Shown here piece after piece: positions 1-9,062 of a DNA stretch of 64,000 nucleotides (position 1 is its first letter; each line of letters begins with the position of its first letter). This DNA is from DATLLJ01 sp965229885 (GTDB lineage Bacteria; Acidobacteriota; Vicinamibacteria; Vicinamibacterales; CAVVIG01), in assembly GCA_965229885.1 (NCBI GenBank), contig CBDDJX010000002.1, positions 372,001 to 436,000 on the forward strand, read 5' to 3'. The notes beneath the pieces were generated by a model. It did not search any database, had not been told where the DNA came from, and saw nothing but the letters and a program-made list of their open reading frames with translations. Both the position numbers and the translations under genes were made by a program.

Positions 1-131
1 CTCGCTGTCGCAGCACCGAGACGCTCTGGCCGTTCCTCGGCGAGTGCCTGGCGCACTTCAGTCCCGACGAATGCCGCAACTACTTTCGGCACTGCGGCTA
101 CGGCGGTGCCACACGGTCATGAAAAGCGCTG
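1..131 (+). mobile_element. IS630-like element, right end (truncated by window edge)
   Basis: This segment carries the last codons of a transposase and then a short tail ending at a TA dinucleotide (132-133). Read from outside inward on the minus strand, the tail begins with cTAcAGCGcTTTTC. This closely matches the left-end fragment at 7541 (cTAgAGCGtTTTC), as expected for IS630-family terminal inverted repeats flanked by a TA target. The rest of the element lies left of the window. The end assignment rests on this short match only. Confidence 0.55.
3..122 (+). CDS. IS630-family transposase, C-terminal fragment (partial)
   Basis: Frame 3 is open from the window edge and ends in TGA at 120-122. 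The visible 39 residues include TLWPFLGECLAHF followed by SPDECRNYFRHCGY, the typical C-terminal tail of IS630-family DDE transposases, downstream of the catalytic Glu. The catalytic core is outside the window, so activity cannot be judged. The stop overlaps the 3' end of the TPR gene on the other strand by a few bases. Confidence 0.6.
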   Translation, partial: RCRSTETLWPFLGECLAHFSPDECRNYFRHCGYGGATRS

Positions 132-644
132 TAGCGTTCTGAGGTCGGACAGCGGAGGCTGTCCAGTGAGCCGAACGACTTCGGGGTCGGCCAGCAGGGT
201 CAGCGTCTGGCTGAAGCCGGCTGCGGCCGCCACATAGTCTTTCTTGTCGAACGCCGCCTTGGCCTTCGCGTACCGCTGCGCGATGATCGACGGCAGGAGA
301 CGCCGCCTGACTTCGCTGAACGCGGTTCGCACGCGAGGCGACACCTCCGACGCAGGTTGGTACAGCGGATCGGCCACGACGAGCGCCTCGATGGACGCCT
401 GCGCCTCGTGGCCGCGGCCGAGCGCGAGGAGACAGAAGGCGCGGTACTGCTCGACGTAGAACGCATCCGCCGCCGGCGCGCCTGCCGCGCGCATGCGATT
501 GAGCGCCGCGAGCGCCTCTTCGTACGCCGCCGAGGCGTACAGATCGCGCGCCGTGGACAGATCGTCGGTGGCGCGGGTCGCGACGCCCGTCGTCGCCATG
601 ACGATCATCGCGGAGATCGCGGAGAGCAGTTTCCAGGCCGTCAC
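117..644 (-). CDS. Exported TPR-like repeat protein
   Basis: A 175-residue protein of unrecognised specific function. Residues 1-25 look like a cleavable signal peptide or membrane anchor (LLSAISAMIVMATTGVATRA). Residues 28-160 are Ala/Leu-rich helical pairs of tetratricopeptide type. The start is GTG at 642-644, which forms a GTGA overlap with the stop of the upstream pseudokinase/PEGA gene, so the two are probably translated together and may act together at the envelope. The last five or so codons (from TL to the stop) lie beyond the TA junction of the adjacent IS630 end. The native C-terminus therefore appears to have been replaced by IS sequence. Confidence 0.7.
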   Translation of the reverse strand: MTAWKLLSAISAMIVMATTGVATRATDDLSTARDLYASAAYEEALAALNRMRAAGAPAADAFYVEQYRAFCLLALGRGHEAQASIEALVVADPLYQPASEVSPRVRTAFSEVRRRLLPSIIAQRYAKAKAAFDKKDYVAAAAGFSQTLTLLADPEVVRLTGQPPLSDLRTLQRFS

Positions 645-2878
645 GGCTTCTTCGTCAGATCGACGCTCACGCGCGTTGGCGCGGTGAGCGTGACGGTGAC
701 CAGCTCGCGCTGCTCACCGAGGTCCGGATGTCGGAAGATGACCTCGTGCGGCCCGATGGTCACCGGCAGGTTGCCGATCGGCGTCTCACCAACTTTCTCG
801 CCGTCGATCCACACATCAGCCCAGGGAACGGCGTTCAGCGCGATCGTGCCTTTGGGGAACTCGACTGCGATCGCCGATACCTCGCCGGCGGTGACGTGCA
901 CGGCTCTGGTGCTGCGATACCCCAGCGAGTCGTTGACGATCAGGAGACGCCCGTCCTCAAACAGTTGAACGGTCTTTGGCGTCGAGACGCTGATCCAGCC
1001 GCCCGACGAGGCCGTGCTGGCCTGAGAGGCCACGAGGTTGGCGACGAGCGACGCCGTCGCGCCCGGCTCAATCGTCACCGTCTGCCTGGTCGTGCCATGC
1101 TCGCTCTCGATCACGACGGTGTGCTCGCCCGGAGAGAGGTAGGCGACGATGACCGGCGATGCGCCGCGCGGCACGCCGTCGACGCTGACCCTGGCGCCGG
1201 CCGGATCGGTGCGGACCTGCAGGCCGCCCGCCGTGGGCGGACCCGCGGCCAATTCGATGTACTGAGACAGCTGCGCTCCGGCGGCGACATCGAGCGACAC
1301 CGTCCGCTCGCCCGCGCCGCGCAACTGGAGGAGGTGCGTGCCGGCCGCGACGGTCATCGTCATCGGAGAAACACCCCGGGGTATGCCGTCGAGAACGACC
1401 TGCACGCCGGGCGGGTTCGTCGTGACGACCACCGTGCCGGTGGTGACCGGCGCGGAATCGAGATATCTCCGCGCCGCCATCGTGCCGCCACCGGCGAGCA
1501 CCAGGAACAGGAGTCCAGCGACCGCCGCGCGACGTCCGCCGCCGATGCGTCTCGATGGCATGTCAGGGAGCTCCTTGTCCTCGTCCTTCGTGTCCAGGTG
1601 GGCCATATGGGACGGCCATGATGTGTGTGAAGGGATCGTCGTGTGTGAAGGGATCGGCACGTGTAACGGCGTCGGCCTGCGTGCAGATTCGAGGGGACGA
1701 TTCAGCTTCGCGTCGCGCACAGGCGGTTCAGGCGGCAGCGCGCTCGGCGGAAGCGTGATGGCGACCGGCTCGCGCACCGCCGGCTGCCGGGCGATCGACG
1801 CTGGCGGCGACCACTCCTCGCGCAACGGTTCTTGCGCCCCGGCGTGCTTCGGCTCCGGCCACGGCTCCGCGATCTGCCGGGCCACCGGCTCGGGTGCCAC
1901 AGCCTCAGGGACCACAGGCGCAGGTGCGACTGACGGGCTGACCGTGACTTGCGGCGCCGCGGTCTCGCCGGCGAGCTCAGTGCGCTCGCGGCATCGCGCC
2001 AGGAACGCTTCGAGCGCTGGCGACGCGCCGAGGTCCTGGTTCTTCTCGAACAGCTTCTCGAGCTCCTCGAGCGCATCGATCGCCGAGGCGAATTCGGCTT
2101 GCGGATCGAGTTGGAGGGCGGACGTCAGCCACGGCCGCAATCCGGGCGGCAGCGTCTCCGCGTGGCCATCCGCCGACAGGGCGCGGGCGGATATCACGCC
2201 GTCGCCAAGGCCAGAGTGGAACTCATCACCGTTCAGGGAGCGGCCGAGGAGTAGGGCGAGCGCGAGCATGCCCATCTGCAGCACGTCCGCCCGCTGATCG
2301 ATGACCGGCAGACCGGCCGCGCGCGGACAGGGCACCCTGAGCTCCCGCCAGTACCGCTCTTCGGAAAATCGCAGCTGCTCGATCGCGCTGCCCATGACGT
2401 GCTCGACGATGACGAGGCGCCCTTTCGGCGTGACGACGACGCGCTCGGGACCCAGCGCGCCGTATGCCGCGTCCGGCGCCTGCTCGTGGAACGCCGCCAT
2501 GGCGGTGACCATCTGCCGGACCAGACACAGAGCCGCGTCAGAGTCGAGCACGACGCCGTGTTTCGCGGCCGTGGCGAGGAGCTCCGAGATCCGTACGCCG
2601 GCCTGTGCATTGCAGATGAGCGCGAGCGTGCGAGCCGTATCGGTCAAGCGCTCGACGGTACGGATCTGCGCGAAAGCAGGATGACGGAAACCGGCGAGCC
2701 GGCTCACGCGCTCGCGGAGTGCGAATTCGAACGAGGGAACCTCGGTCAGTTCGCCCCGCAGACAGAGCACGTCGAGTGTGTCGCTCCCGTTTGGAGCGAC
2801 GATGCGCCGGCGTTCGCCGAACGCATCGCGAAAGACCACAGGCGGCCGCGCAGACGTGCGGGCAGTGGCTGGATTCAT
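641..2878 (-). CDS. Degenerate Ser/Thr kinase-like protein with PEGA repeats
   Basis: A 745-residue protein. Residues about 20-290 resemble a protein-kinase fold, but the catalytic loop HRD is replaced by YGALGPERVVV and the DFG region by VIVEHVMG, so it is probably a pseudokinase. A Pro-rich linker follows (about 300-440), including a PSHTT-type repeat. Next is one transmembrane segment (about 450-472, AAVAGLLFLVLAGGGTMAA). The outer part has at least two clear PEGA domains (GTVVVTTNPPGVQVVLDG and GGLQVRTDPAGARVSVDG) and a third near the C-terminus (VPWADVWIDGEKVGETP). The topology suggests cytoplasmic pseudokinase plus periplasmic PEGA array. The ligand and partner are unknown. The downstream TPR protein is GTGA-coupled. 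Confidence 0.75.
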   Translation of the reverse strand: MNPATARTSARPPVVFRDAFGERRRIVAPNGSDTLDVLCLRGELTEVPSFEFALRERVSRLAGFRHPAFAQIRTVERLTDTARTLALICNAQAGVRISELLATAAKHGVVLDSDAALCLVRQMVTAMAAFHEQAPDAAYGALGPERVVVTPKGRLVIVEHVMGSAIEQLRFSEERYWRELRVPCPRAAGLPVIDQRADVLQMGMLALALLLGRSLNGDEFHSGLGDGVISARALSADGHAETLPPGLRPWLTSALQLDPQAEFASAIDALEELEKLFEKNQDLGASPALEAFLARCRERTELAGETAAPQVTVSPSVAPAPVVPEAVAPEPVARQIAEPWPEPKHAGAQEPLREEWSPPASIARQPAVREPVAITLPPSALPPEPPVRDAKLNRPLESARRPTPLHVPIPSHTTIPSHTSWPSHMAHLDTKDEDKELPDMPSRRIGGGRRAAVAGLLFLVLAGGGTMAARRYLDSAPVTTGTVVVTTNPPGVQVVLDGIPRGVSPMTMTVAAGTHLLQLRGAGERTVSLDVAAGAQLSQYIELAAGPPTAGGLQVRTDPAGARVSVDGVPRGASPVIVAYLSPGEHTVVIESEHGTTRQTVTIEPGATASLVANLVASQASTASSGGWISVSTPKTVQLFEDGRLLIVNDSLGYRSTRAVHVTAGEVSAIAVEFPKGTIALNAVPWADVWIDGEKVGETPIGNLPVTIGPHEVIFRHPDLGEQRELVTVTLTAPTRVSVDLTKKP

Positions 2879-3087
2879 TCAGCGCCTCGTTTGTAATACC
2901 GCTGATGCGAAAATGCGCGAACTATGCCGCTTTTGGTGGACGGGTCGATTCACGCCTAAGGTGCTCGTTCGCAGGGGGTTGAGAACGGAATGTCGCAAGA
3001 GTCAGATGCACGTCGCGCGGATGCGGAAGGGGGCGCGCTTACAGGAGCGGGGCTCGACGGCGAATTGTGAAATCGGGGAATAACGGT

Positions 3088-3906
3088 TTAGTCGGCCGGG
3101 TCCGAGTCGTCGGCTGGGGCGAGTCGAGCCTTACCGAACGCCCACGCGATCACGATGCTCAGCAGATAGAGACCGACCATCGGCGCCGCGAAGATCGTCT
3201 GCGTGACCATATCGCCGGTCGGCGTAATGATGGCTGCGGCCACGAAGATGAGGAGGAGCGCGTACTTGAAGCTTCTGATCAGAACGCGCGCCGTGACCAG
3301 TCCGGCTTTTGCGAGAAAAAACACGACCACGGGCATCTGGAACACCGCGCCCATGCCGAGGAGCATCTTCGTGTAGAGACCGAACACGTCCGACAGCTTC
3401 GGATAGAACGCCAGATCCGGCGTGTTGAAGCTCGCGAAAAACGCCATGACGTAGGGAAACGCGATGTAATGCGTGAAGGCGGCGCCGACGACGAAGCCGG
3501 TCGTTGTGAAGAGCGCGAATGGAATCGCGAATCGTCGTGCGGCCGGCGGCACGACCGGCGCCACGATCTTCCAGCCCTGATACATGATGTAGGGCATCGC
3601 GACGACAAGGCCGACGATGAGCGCGATCTGAACGTAGAGGCCGAACGCCTCGCCAGGCTGCGTGTAGATCAGCTTGGCGCCCACCGGCAGCGTGCGCCTG
3701 GTGGGCGCGAGGATGAAGTCGACCACCTGGTTGATGAAGGCGAATCCGACCGCGATCCCCACGCACATGGCGAGGGCGGAGCGCAGGAGCCGCCGCCGGA
3801 AGTCGTCGAGGCGCTCGAGGAGCGAGAAATCGGTGAGCAGCCCGTCGAAGGGGGACGGTGGCTGGGACGCACGCGCTCGCTTGTTGGCGAAGGGTACCAG
3901 GGCCAT
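3088..3906 (-). CDS. tatC: Twin-arginine translocase subunit TatC
   Basis: A 272-residue inner-membrane protein. TatC binds twin-arginine signal peptides and, with TatA-type subunits, exports folded proteins. The N-terminal cytoplasmic segment carries the family pattern LLERLDDFRRRLLRSALAM. Six hydrophobic segments follow, with the conserved periplasmic YTQPGEAFGLYVQIAL stretch and the FGLYTKMLLGMGAVFQMPV motif near the fourth helix. Length is normal for TatC. No tatA is adjacent, so the partner must lie elsewhere. Confidence 0.95.
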   Translation of the reverse strand: MALVPFANKRARASQPPSPFDGLLTDFSLLERLDDFRRRLLRSALAMCVGIAVGFAFINQVVDFILAPTRRTLPVGAKLIYTQPGEAFGLYVQIALIVGLVVAMPYIMYQGWKIVAPVVPPAARRFAIPFALFTTTGFVVGAAFTHYIAFPYVMAFFASFNTPDLAFYPKLSDVFGLYTKMLLGMGAVFQMPVVVFFLAKAGLVTARVLIRSFKYALLLIFVAAAIITPTGDMVTQTIFAAPMVGLYLLSIVIAWAFGKARLAPADDSDPAD

Positions 3907-3943
3907 CTTGTATCAAGGATGATACTTGAGAGCGGATCGATAG

Positions 3944-4470
3944 ATGAAGGGCTTGCCTCTTGTGTCGTGGAAGACGCGTCTCGCGCTCACCGGCTTCCTG
4001 TTGATCGTTCCGTCGCTGTGCGTCGCCCACTCTGCGCAAACGAGCGACCGCCATCTTGAGGGCACCGTACTCGACCAGCAGGCGCTGCCGATTTCCGGGG
4101 CGTAGATCGTCGTGGCGCAGCAGCAGGGCGGCGAGGTTAGACGGCCGTCAGCTCGGCCCGCGGGTTCCGCATCGACGGCCTGGTGTCGGGAGTCTACGAG
4201 GTCCGGGTTGAGGCGCCCGGATTCGCGCCGAAAGTCGAGACCGTGGACCTCCGGACCGTCCCGGACGCCACGCTCGACATTCGCCTCGAGCCTGGGCGGA
4301 TCACCGAACAGATCATCGTGACGCCGACGCGCTCGGCACAGCCATGGGCCGACGTGCCGGCCAGCGTGACGGTACTGCGGAGCGAGGAAATCAGGCGGTC
4401 GCCGGCGGTCGTGGCCGACGATGTCCTGCGGCGTCCGCGATCCAGCGCCGGGAAGTCGGTTCTCTCTTGG
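3944..4470 (+). pseudogene. TonB-dependent receptor, N-terminal remnant (stop, frameshift, truncation)
   Basis: An ATG at 3944 begins a signal peptide (TRLALTGFLLIVPSLCVAHS) followed by the start of a carboxypeptidase-regulatory-like domain (HLEGTVLDQQALPISGA), which hits TAG at 4103. The domain resumes in another frame from about 4141 (FRIDGLVSGVYEVRVEAPGF). It continues into a TonB plug start (ITEQIIVTPTRSAQPWADVP, then SVTVLRSEEIRRSPAVVADD) and stops matching after about 4440. The whole beta-barrel is missing. This is a dead gene fragment of an outer-membrane receptor. Confidence 0.75.
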
Positions 4471-4617
4471 ACTCGTGCGTTCCCGCGACGACGCCCAGCG
4501 TTGTTGAAAGCCATCTGATCACGGCCTGCACCGACACGGCTCGTACAAGCCAAAGATGCGCGAGTCGATGTCGCACCGGTCTTTGGGCCTCCTTTTAGAC
4601 CTGGTTGCTGGACTAAT

Positions 4618-5004
4618 ATGAGTCGTATGAAGCTGCGCGTTATCTGCAAATCCAAGATTCATCATGCCGTCGTCACTGGCGCGGACGTGGATTATGTCGG
4701 CAGCATCGGCATCGATGCCGGGTTGATGCGCCTGACGGATATCGTTGAGGGCGAGCAGGTCGCGGTATGGAACCTGAACAACGGGCAGCGGATCGAAACG
4801 TACGCGATCACGCTGCCCGAAGGCTCTGGACAGATCGTCGTGAACGGCGCCGCCGCGCACCACTTCCGGCCTGGCGATCGAGTCATTATTGTCGCGTTCT
4901 GCCTCGCCGACGAATCGCTGACGCCACGAATGATCGTGGTCGACGGGCAGAACCGGTTCATGAAGAACCTGGTCGGCGCGATCGCCTGGACGGCGGTCGT
5001 GTGA
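4618..5004 (+). CDS. panD: Aspartate 1-decarboxylase
   Basis: Makes beta-alanine from L-aspartate for pantothenate/CoA synthesis, in the cytoplasm as a self-processing tetramer. The 128-residue product has the proenzyme cleavage site VGSIGID, where the bond between Gly28 and Ser29 is cut to form the pyruvoyl group. It also has the family blocks KSKIHHAVVTGADVDYVGS, NLNNGQRIETYAI, VNGAAAHHFRPGDRVII and FMKN. Translation could start at ATG 4618 or at ATG 4627 (MKLRVICKSK); neither has a strong ribosome site. It stands alone, without panB or panC nearby. Confidence 0.95.
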   Translation: MSRMKLRVICKSKIHHAVVTGADVDYVGSIGIDAGLMRLTDIVEGEQVAVWNLNNGQRIETYAITLPEGSGQIVVNGAAAHHFRPGDRVIIVAFCLADESLTPRMIVVDGQNRFMKNLVGAIAWTAVV

Positions 5005-5263
5005 ATTGGTAGTCAAGCGTGCGCGCGTCGACGCGCTTGAAGAGCTCGACCAGGCGGGTCGACGGACCGGCCGCGCCCTCGGCGCCACGACCGCCTAACG
5101 AACTCACACCCCTCACCGCCACGCGTCCTCGCGCCGACAGAGCCCCCGGCCACTCCGTCCGGACGGTGCCGCCGTCAGCCGCCGCCCTGAATCCGCATCG
5201 TCGCCACTCCGAATCCGCCGGCTGTAGCAGAAACTCGCTTACTCATGAATAATATGGGTCAGC

Positions 5264-7513
5264 ATGCTCGTGAGCCTCAACCTGCCGTTGCGCGCGCCGG
5301 TCGTATCGTCTTTCGTCCTGCTCGGTTTCGTCCTCGCCGTGCAGACGGCCGCGGCCCAGGGCGGGGCCCGTCCGCGACCCGTGGCAACGGCCCATCGCGT
5401 CGCGGAGGGGCCGACCCTGGACGGAGACGTCGTGGAGGATATGGTGTGGCAGCAGGCCCAGGCGACCGAAGGGTTCTGGCAGATCACACCGGATGACGGA
5501 CAGGCGGGCTCCGAACGGACCGAGGTCCGAATCCTCTACTCGGCCACCACCTTGTACATCGGAGTGGTCTGCCACGACCGGTCGCCCCAGAGCATCGTGG
5601 CGGCCGACAGCCGGCGCGACTCGTCGCTCGATAACACGGACAGCTTCCGGATCATCTTGGACACGTTCCGTGACGGCCAGAGCGGGTTCGTGTTCGGCAC
5701 GAATCCGGCTGGCATCGAGTACGACGGGCAGGTTACTAGCGAGGGACAGGGCGGGGGCTTCAGGGGTCGTGGCGGCGGCCGTAACCAGCAGGCCGGCTCG
5801 GGGGGCGGCTTCAACTTGAACTGGGACGGCGCCTGGGAAGTGCGCACGAAGGTGGGCGACTTCGGCTGGAGCGCGGAATTCGCCATCCCCTTCAAGACGC
5901 TTCGATACCGGCCCAGCGACACGAGCTGGAAGGTGAACTTCCAGCGAAACGTGCAGCGGCGGAACGAACGGGCATTTTGGGCGTCGCTCGATCGGCAGTA
6001 CAACCTGTATCGCCTGGTCGACGCCGGCACGTTGTCCGGGCTGACGGTTCCCCCGCAGCGCAACCTCAAGTTCTCGCCGTTTGTGACCGCCGCCACCATC
6101 GATCAAGCCGAATCGGCGGAGAAGGGCGACTTCGCTCTGGGCGCCGACGCCAAGTGGAGCATCAGCCCGAGCATGACGCTCGACTTGACCGTCAACACCG
6201 ACTTCGCGCAGGTCGAAGTCGACGAGGAACAGATCAACCTGAATCGCTTCAACCTGTTCTTCCCGGAGAAGCGGCCGTTCTTCCTCGAGAACGCCGGCCT
6301 CTTCTCGGTGGGCAATCCAGGCGCCGTCGAAATGTTCTTCAGCCGCCGCATCGGCATCGACAGCAGCGGCGCCGTCATCCCCATTCGAGGCGGCGGACGG
6401 CTGACGGGCAAGTCGGGCGACGTCAACATCGGACTGCTCAACATGCAGACGAGGCACGTGACCGACGTTGTGCCGAGCACCAACTTCACGGTCGCGCGGA
6501 TTGCTCGCGACTTGCCGAATCGGTCGAGCGTGGGCGCGATTTTCACGAACCGTGTCGGTACGGGCAGCTTCGCCGAAGACGATGACCACGGCCAAACCTA
6601 CGCGCTCGACGCGCGTTTCGGCATCGGGAGGCGCGGCTCGGTCAGCGGATACGCAGCCCGTACGCAAACGCCGGGGTTCTCAGGGCGCCAGCACGCGGCG
6701 AATTTCGGCACCAATTACGCCTCGCCGGGCCTGCGGGCCGGGGCCCAATACACCGAGGTGGGTGAGGCCTTCAACCCTCAGGCGGGCTTCCTGTCGAGGA
6801 GCGGCTATCGCCGCATCGGCCTGAACGTGTTCAGGACGATTCGACTGACCGAGAACAAGTTCGGCTTCCTCGAGCTTCGCCCGCACACCAACTACCGCGG
6901 CTTCTGGAACTTCGAGGGCTTCCAGGAGACGGGCTATTGGCACATCGACAACCACTGGGTCTGGCGCTCCGGCAACCAGATCTCCACAGCCGTGAACGTC
7001 ACCCGCGAGGGTGTCGGCACGCCGTTTGAAATCTATCCCGGGGTCATCGTGCCGACCGGCACCTACGACCACGCCGAGGCGGAGATTATCGCGAACACGA
7101 ATCGAGCGGCGCCGGCGTACGTCCGGTTCGTGATGAGGACCGGGGGGTTTTTCGGCGGGTCGCGCGTGTCGCCGACGCTCAGCTCGACGGTACGCATGGG
7201 CGACGCCTTCAACGTGAACGTCAGCTATAGCCGCAACGACGTCGACCTCCCGTGGGGCGACTTCGTCACGAACCTTATGCGCACGCGAGTCTCCCTGTCC
7301 TTCACACCACGCCTCTACGTCCAGGCGCTGCTGCAGTACAACGATCGGTCCGAGATTTGGTCGACGAATCTCCGGTTCGGGTGGCTGCAGTCGTCGAACA
7401 CCGGCCTATTTGTCGTCTACAACGACACGCAGGATCTCGACGACCTGCCGGCGGAGAGATTCGGGCGCAGTTTCGTCGTCAAGTACAGCCACCTGCTCGA
7501 CGTCCTGCGCTGA
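5264..7513 (+). CDS. DUF5916 family outer-membrane protein with CBM9-like domain
   Basis: A 749-residue exported protein. Residues 1-31 form a signal peptide ending AVQTAAAQGG. Residues about 40-240 are a CBM9-like/DOMON-type beta-sandwich (GPTLDGDVVEDMVWQQA, VRILYSATTLYIGVVC). The remainder is the long beta-strand-rich DUF5916 region, ending in alternating strands typical of an outer-membrane barrel. A Gly/Arg-rich loop lies at about 162-180. The function of the family is not established; CBM9-like folds often bind glycans. An IS630 left end begins 27 bases past the stop. Confidence 0.8.
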   Translation: MLVSLNLPLRAPVVSSFVLLGFVLAVQTAAAQGGARPRPVATAHRVAEGPTLDGDVVEDMVWQQAQATEGFWQITPDDGQAGSERTEVRILYSATTLYIGVVCHDRSPQSIVAADSRRDSSLDNTDSFRIILDTFRDGQSGFVFGTNPAGIEYDGQVTSEGQGGGFRGRGGGRNQQAGSGGGFNLNWDGAWEVRTKVGDFGWSAEFAIPFKTLRYRPSDTSWKVNFQRNVQRRNERAFWASLDRQYNLYRLVDAGTLSGLTVPPQRNLKFSPFVTAATIDQAESAEKGDFALGADAKWSISPSMTLDLTVNTDFAQVEVDEEQINLNRFNLFFPEKRPFFLENAGLFSVGNPGAVEMFFSRRIGIDSSGAVIPIRGGGRLTGKSGDVNIGLLNMQTRHVTDVVPSTNFTVARIARDLPNRSSVGAIFTNRVGTGSFAEDDDHGQTYALDARFGIGRRGSVSGYAARTQTPGFSGRQHAANFGTNYASPGLRAGAQYTEVGEAFNPQAGFLSRSGYRRIGLNVFRTIRLTENKFGFLELRPHTNYRGFWNFEGFQETGYWHIDNHWVWRSGNQISTAVNVTREGVGTPFEIYPGVIVPTGTYDHAEAEIIANTNRAAPAYVRFVMRTGGFFGGSRVSPTLSSTVRMGDAFNVNVSYSRNDVDLPWGDFVTNLMRTRVSLSFTPRLYVQALLQYNDRSEIWSTNLRFGWLQSSNTGLFVVYNDTQDLDDLPAERFGRSFVVKYSHLLDVLR

Positions 7514-7540
7514 CACGGGCAAGCGTTCAGGCCTCACCTA

Positions 7541-7825
7541 GAGCGTTTTCTGGTTGTACATAGTACGGCCACCGTAGTACTTCTGTCGGGGGAGGCGCTA
7601 TGGCCCCGTCTCGATGGATTTGCGGAAGCGCGTTGCGCAGGCGTGGGATGCGGGTCTGGACGCAGAGCGCGTCGCGGCGAAGGACGACGTGAGTCGGGCG
7701 TGGGTGCAGCGGCTGATCCAACGGCGGCGGGAAACGGGTTCGCTCGCGCCGCGGAAGCAGACCACGTTTCTGGGGCGCGCGTTGGCGGAGGCCGAGGAAC
7801 GGCGCCTAGGAGAGCTCTTGTCTAG
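7541..7825 (+). mobile_element. IS630-like element, left-end fragment
   Basis: Begins next to a TA at 7539-7540 with TAgAGCGTTTTC, which matches the inverted right end at 1-131. It continues through the transposase start and breaks off near 7825, where similarity to a transposase ceases. Together with 1-131 it supplies the two opposite ends of what looks like one element family, separated by 7.4 kb of unrelated genes. The fragment has no catalytic region, so it cannot be autonomous. Confidence 0.55.
7614..7825 (+). pseudogene. IS630-family transposase, N-terminal helix-turn-helix fragment
   Basis: The reading frame starts MDLRKRVAQAWDAG and continues VSRAWVQRLIQRRRETGSLA then RALAEAEERRLGELL. 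This is the DNA-binding helix-turn-helix N-terminus of IS630-type transposases. Normal sequence is lost after about 70 residues and a stop follows shortly. No DDE residues are present. Confidence 0.7.
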
Positions 7826-8281
7826 TGAATTCAACCCTTGTCGGTCTTGCCCGGTGCGTTTTGCGGGTATTCGTCAGTGAGGCCAATCGGCGGATAGCGA
7901 TGTTTTTCCAGGCTTGAATTTTTCGTCAACCCCTCCGTTCCGAGTTGCATCCGAAGGTGCTCGGTTTGCTCGCCGGCGTCCTTCTTCCCAACGTCGGCAT
8001 CGCAAAAAACTACAAAGCGTATCAATGTAGAAGCCAGATAGGCGGTATCGACGGTCAAGCTCCCGGCACTGAAAGCCGAACGAGCCGGACTGCGATGGGT
8101 GGAATGCGCACCGGACCGCCCTTGAGCGCCGGTCAGCTCAGCGGCATGAATCTTCCGACAGCCGTCACATGCTAATTTGACCGTCGGCAAAGAATCGCTC
8201 GCATGAGTTAAAGAATAGCTAGAGTCGGGCCTCGGCCGCGAGATGGGTTCGGCATCAAGTTCGAAGATCCCTCTAATGAAT
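7826..8281. other. Intergenic stretch without a recognisable gene
   Basis: About 455 bases between the truncated IS fragment and the tRNA. Open frames exist on both strands (for example a 119-codon minus-strand frame at 7831-8190), but none gives a recognisable domain, a credible ribosome site or a composition like the neighbouring genes. It may be old, decayed sequence next to the IS break point. Confidence 0.5.
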
Positions 8282-8370
8282 TGGTGCCGGAGGAGGGGGT
8301 CGAACCCTCACGGGGCGTAAACCCCACGGGATTTTGAGTCCCGCGCGTCTGCCAGTTTCACCACTCCGGC
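8282..8370 (-). tRNA. tRNA-Leu (anticodon CAA)
   Basis: On the minus strand the acceptor stem GCCGGAG (8370-8364) pairs with CTCCGGC (8292-8286), followed by A73 and an encoded CCA (8284-8282). The anticodon loop reads ACTCAAAAT within the stem CGGGA/TCCCG, giving anticodon CAA (codon UUG). A long variable arm (GTGGGGTTTACGCCCCGT region) and the T loop GGTTCGACC are present, as expected for a class II tRNA-Leu. The 86-base body excluding CCA is normal. Confidence 0.95.
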
Positions 8371-8420
8371 TCGGAGACGGAAGCATTGGGCAACCGGGCA
8401 ATGTGCCAATTGAATTGCCC

Positions 8421-8452
8421 GATTACGCGACTACGAGATTACCCGATTCTGA
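8421..8452 (+). repeat. 8-bp-period tandem array (4 units)
   Basis: Four consecutive octamers related to gattaccc: gattacgc, gactacga, gattaccc, gattctga. It sits immediately downstream of the DUF169 stop codon at 8455. It belongs to the same family as the arrays at 27587, 28321, 31323 and 57032. Confidence 0.6.
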
Positions 8453-8454
8453 GA

Positions 8455-9062
8455 TCAAGCGAGCGCGGCCGCGCGCTCTTTATGGAACGTCTCGAGCGCT
8501 GCGTTCGCCGTCAGCGCCACGTCGAGCTGCTCGATGACGCGGGGCAGCGCTCTGCCGGGGACCGCAAAATACATCTCGTCGTCCCCAAGCTCGGTGTAGA
8601 CCCGGTTGCCAATGCAGCCGAGGCTCGCCACGCCGGACAGCGCCGCGGCCGCCTGCGGAATCATCGCACAGGCCGGACGTCCCATGACAGCGGCCGACTC
8701 GGAAATCCCCGCGGCCCGTGCCGCTTCGGAGACGAGCATGATCTGCCGCGCGTTCCCGCGGAAGATGACCGCCTCGGGCTCGAACCGCGCCCTGGCCAGT
8801 GGCGCGTACGCGACGATCTCCATCGGCGATCCCCGATGGGGGATGCTGGCGACTTCCTCGCTCCTTAAGATACTGCAGCTCGACCATCGTCCCGGTCAGC
8901 CCCTCGAGCTCCTTCGCCTTCGCCGGCGACAGCGTCACGCCGTGCGTGAACGCTCCCACCGCGCAGTTTTCGTGATCGTCGGGCGTCGTGTAGAAGGCGT
9001 GCCCTTCTGATGCGTGCTTCCAGTAGCTGCACCCGGCCGGCAGCGGGCGATCGATCCCGCCC
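8455..9062 (-). pseudogene. DUF169 family protein, 3' part (split by IS, frameshifted)
   Basis: Minus-strand sequence from the IS junction reads GGIDRPLPAGCSYWKHASEG, then FYTTPDDHENCAVGAFTHGV and KELEGLTGTMVELQYLK. After a frameshift between about 8870 and 8826 it continues with MEIVAYAPLARARFEPEAVI to a stop at 8455. This is the DUF169 (COG2043) pattern, including the GCSYW, CAVGAFTHG and GRPACAMIP Cys blocks. The function of the family is unknown. The 5' part lies beyond the IS at 10091-10190. Two independent lesions (IS insertion and frameshift) mark it as dead. Confidence 0.75.

Noticed and set aside
3067..4059. Long plus-strand open frame antisense to tatC
   Set aside because: Arg/Asp/His-rich composition without any domain; tatC on the other strand is a clear family member. 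It is a GC-rich shadow frame.
5243..6667. 474-codon minus-strand frame opposite the DUF5916 gene
   Set aside because: No motif or signal; the plus-strand protein is well supported. High GC gives long antisense frames.
7831..8190. 119-codon minus-strand frame beside the tRNA
   Set aside because: No recognisable family, no ribosome site, and composition unlike neighbours. Reported only as an unassigned gap.
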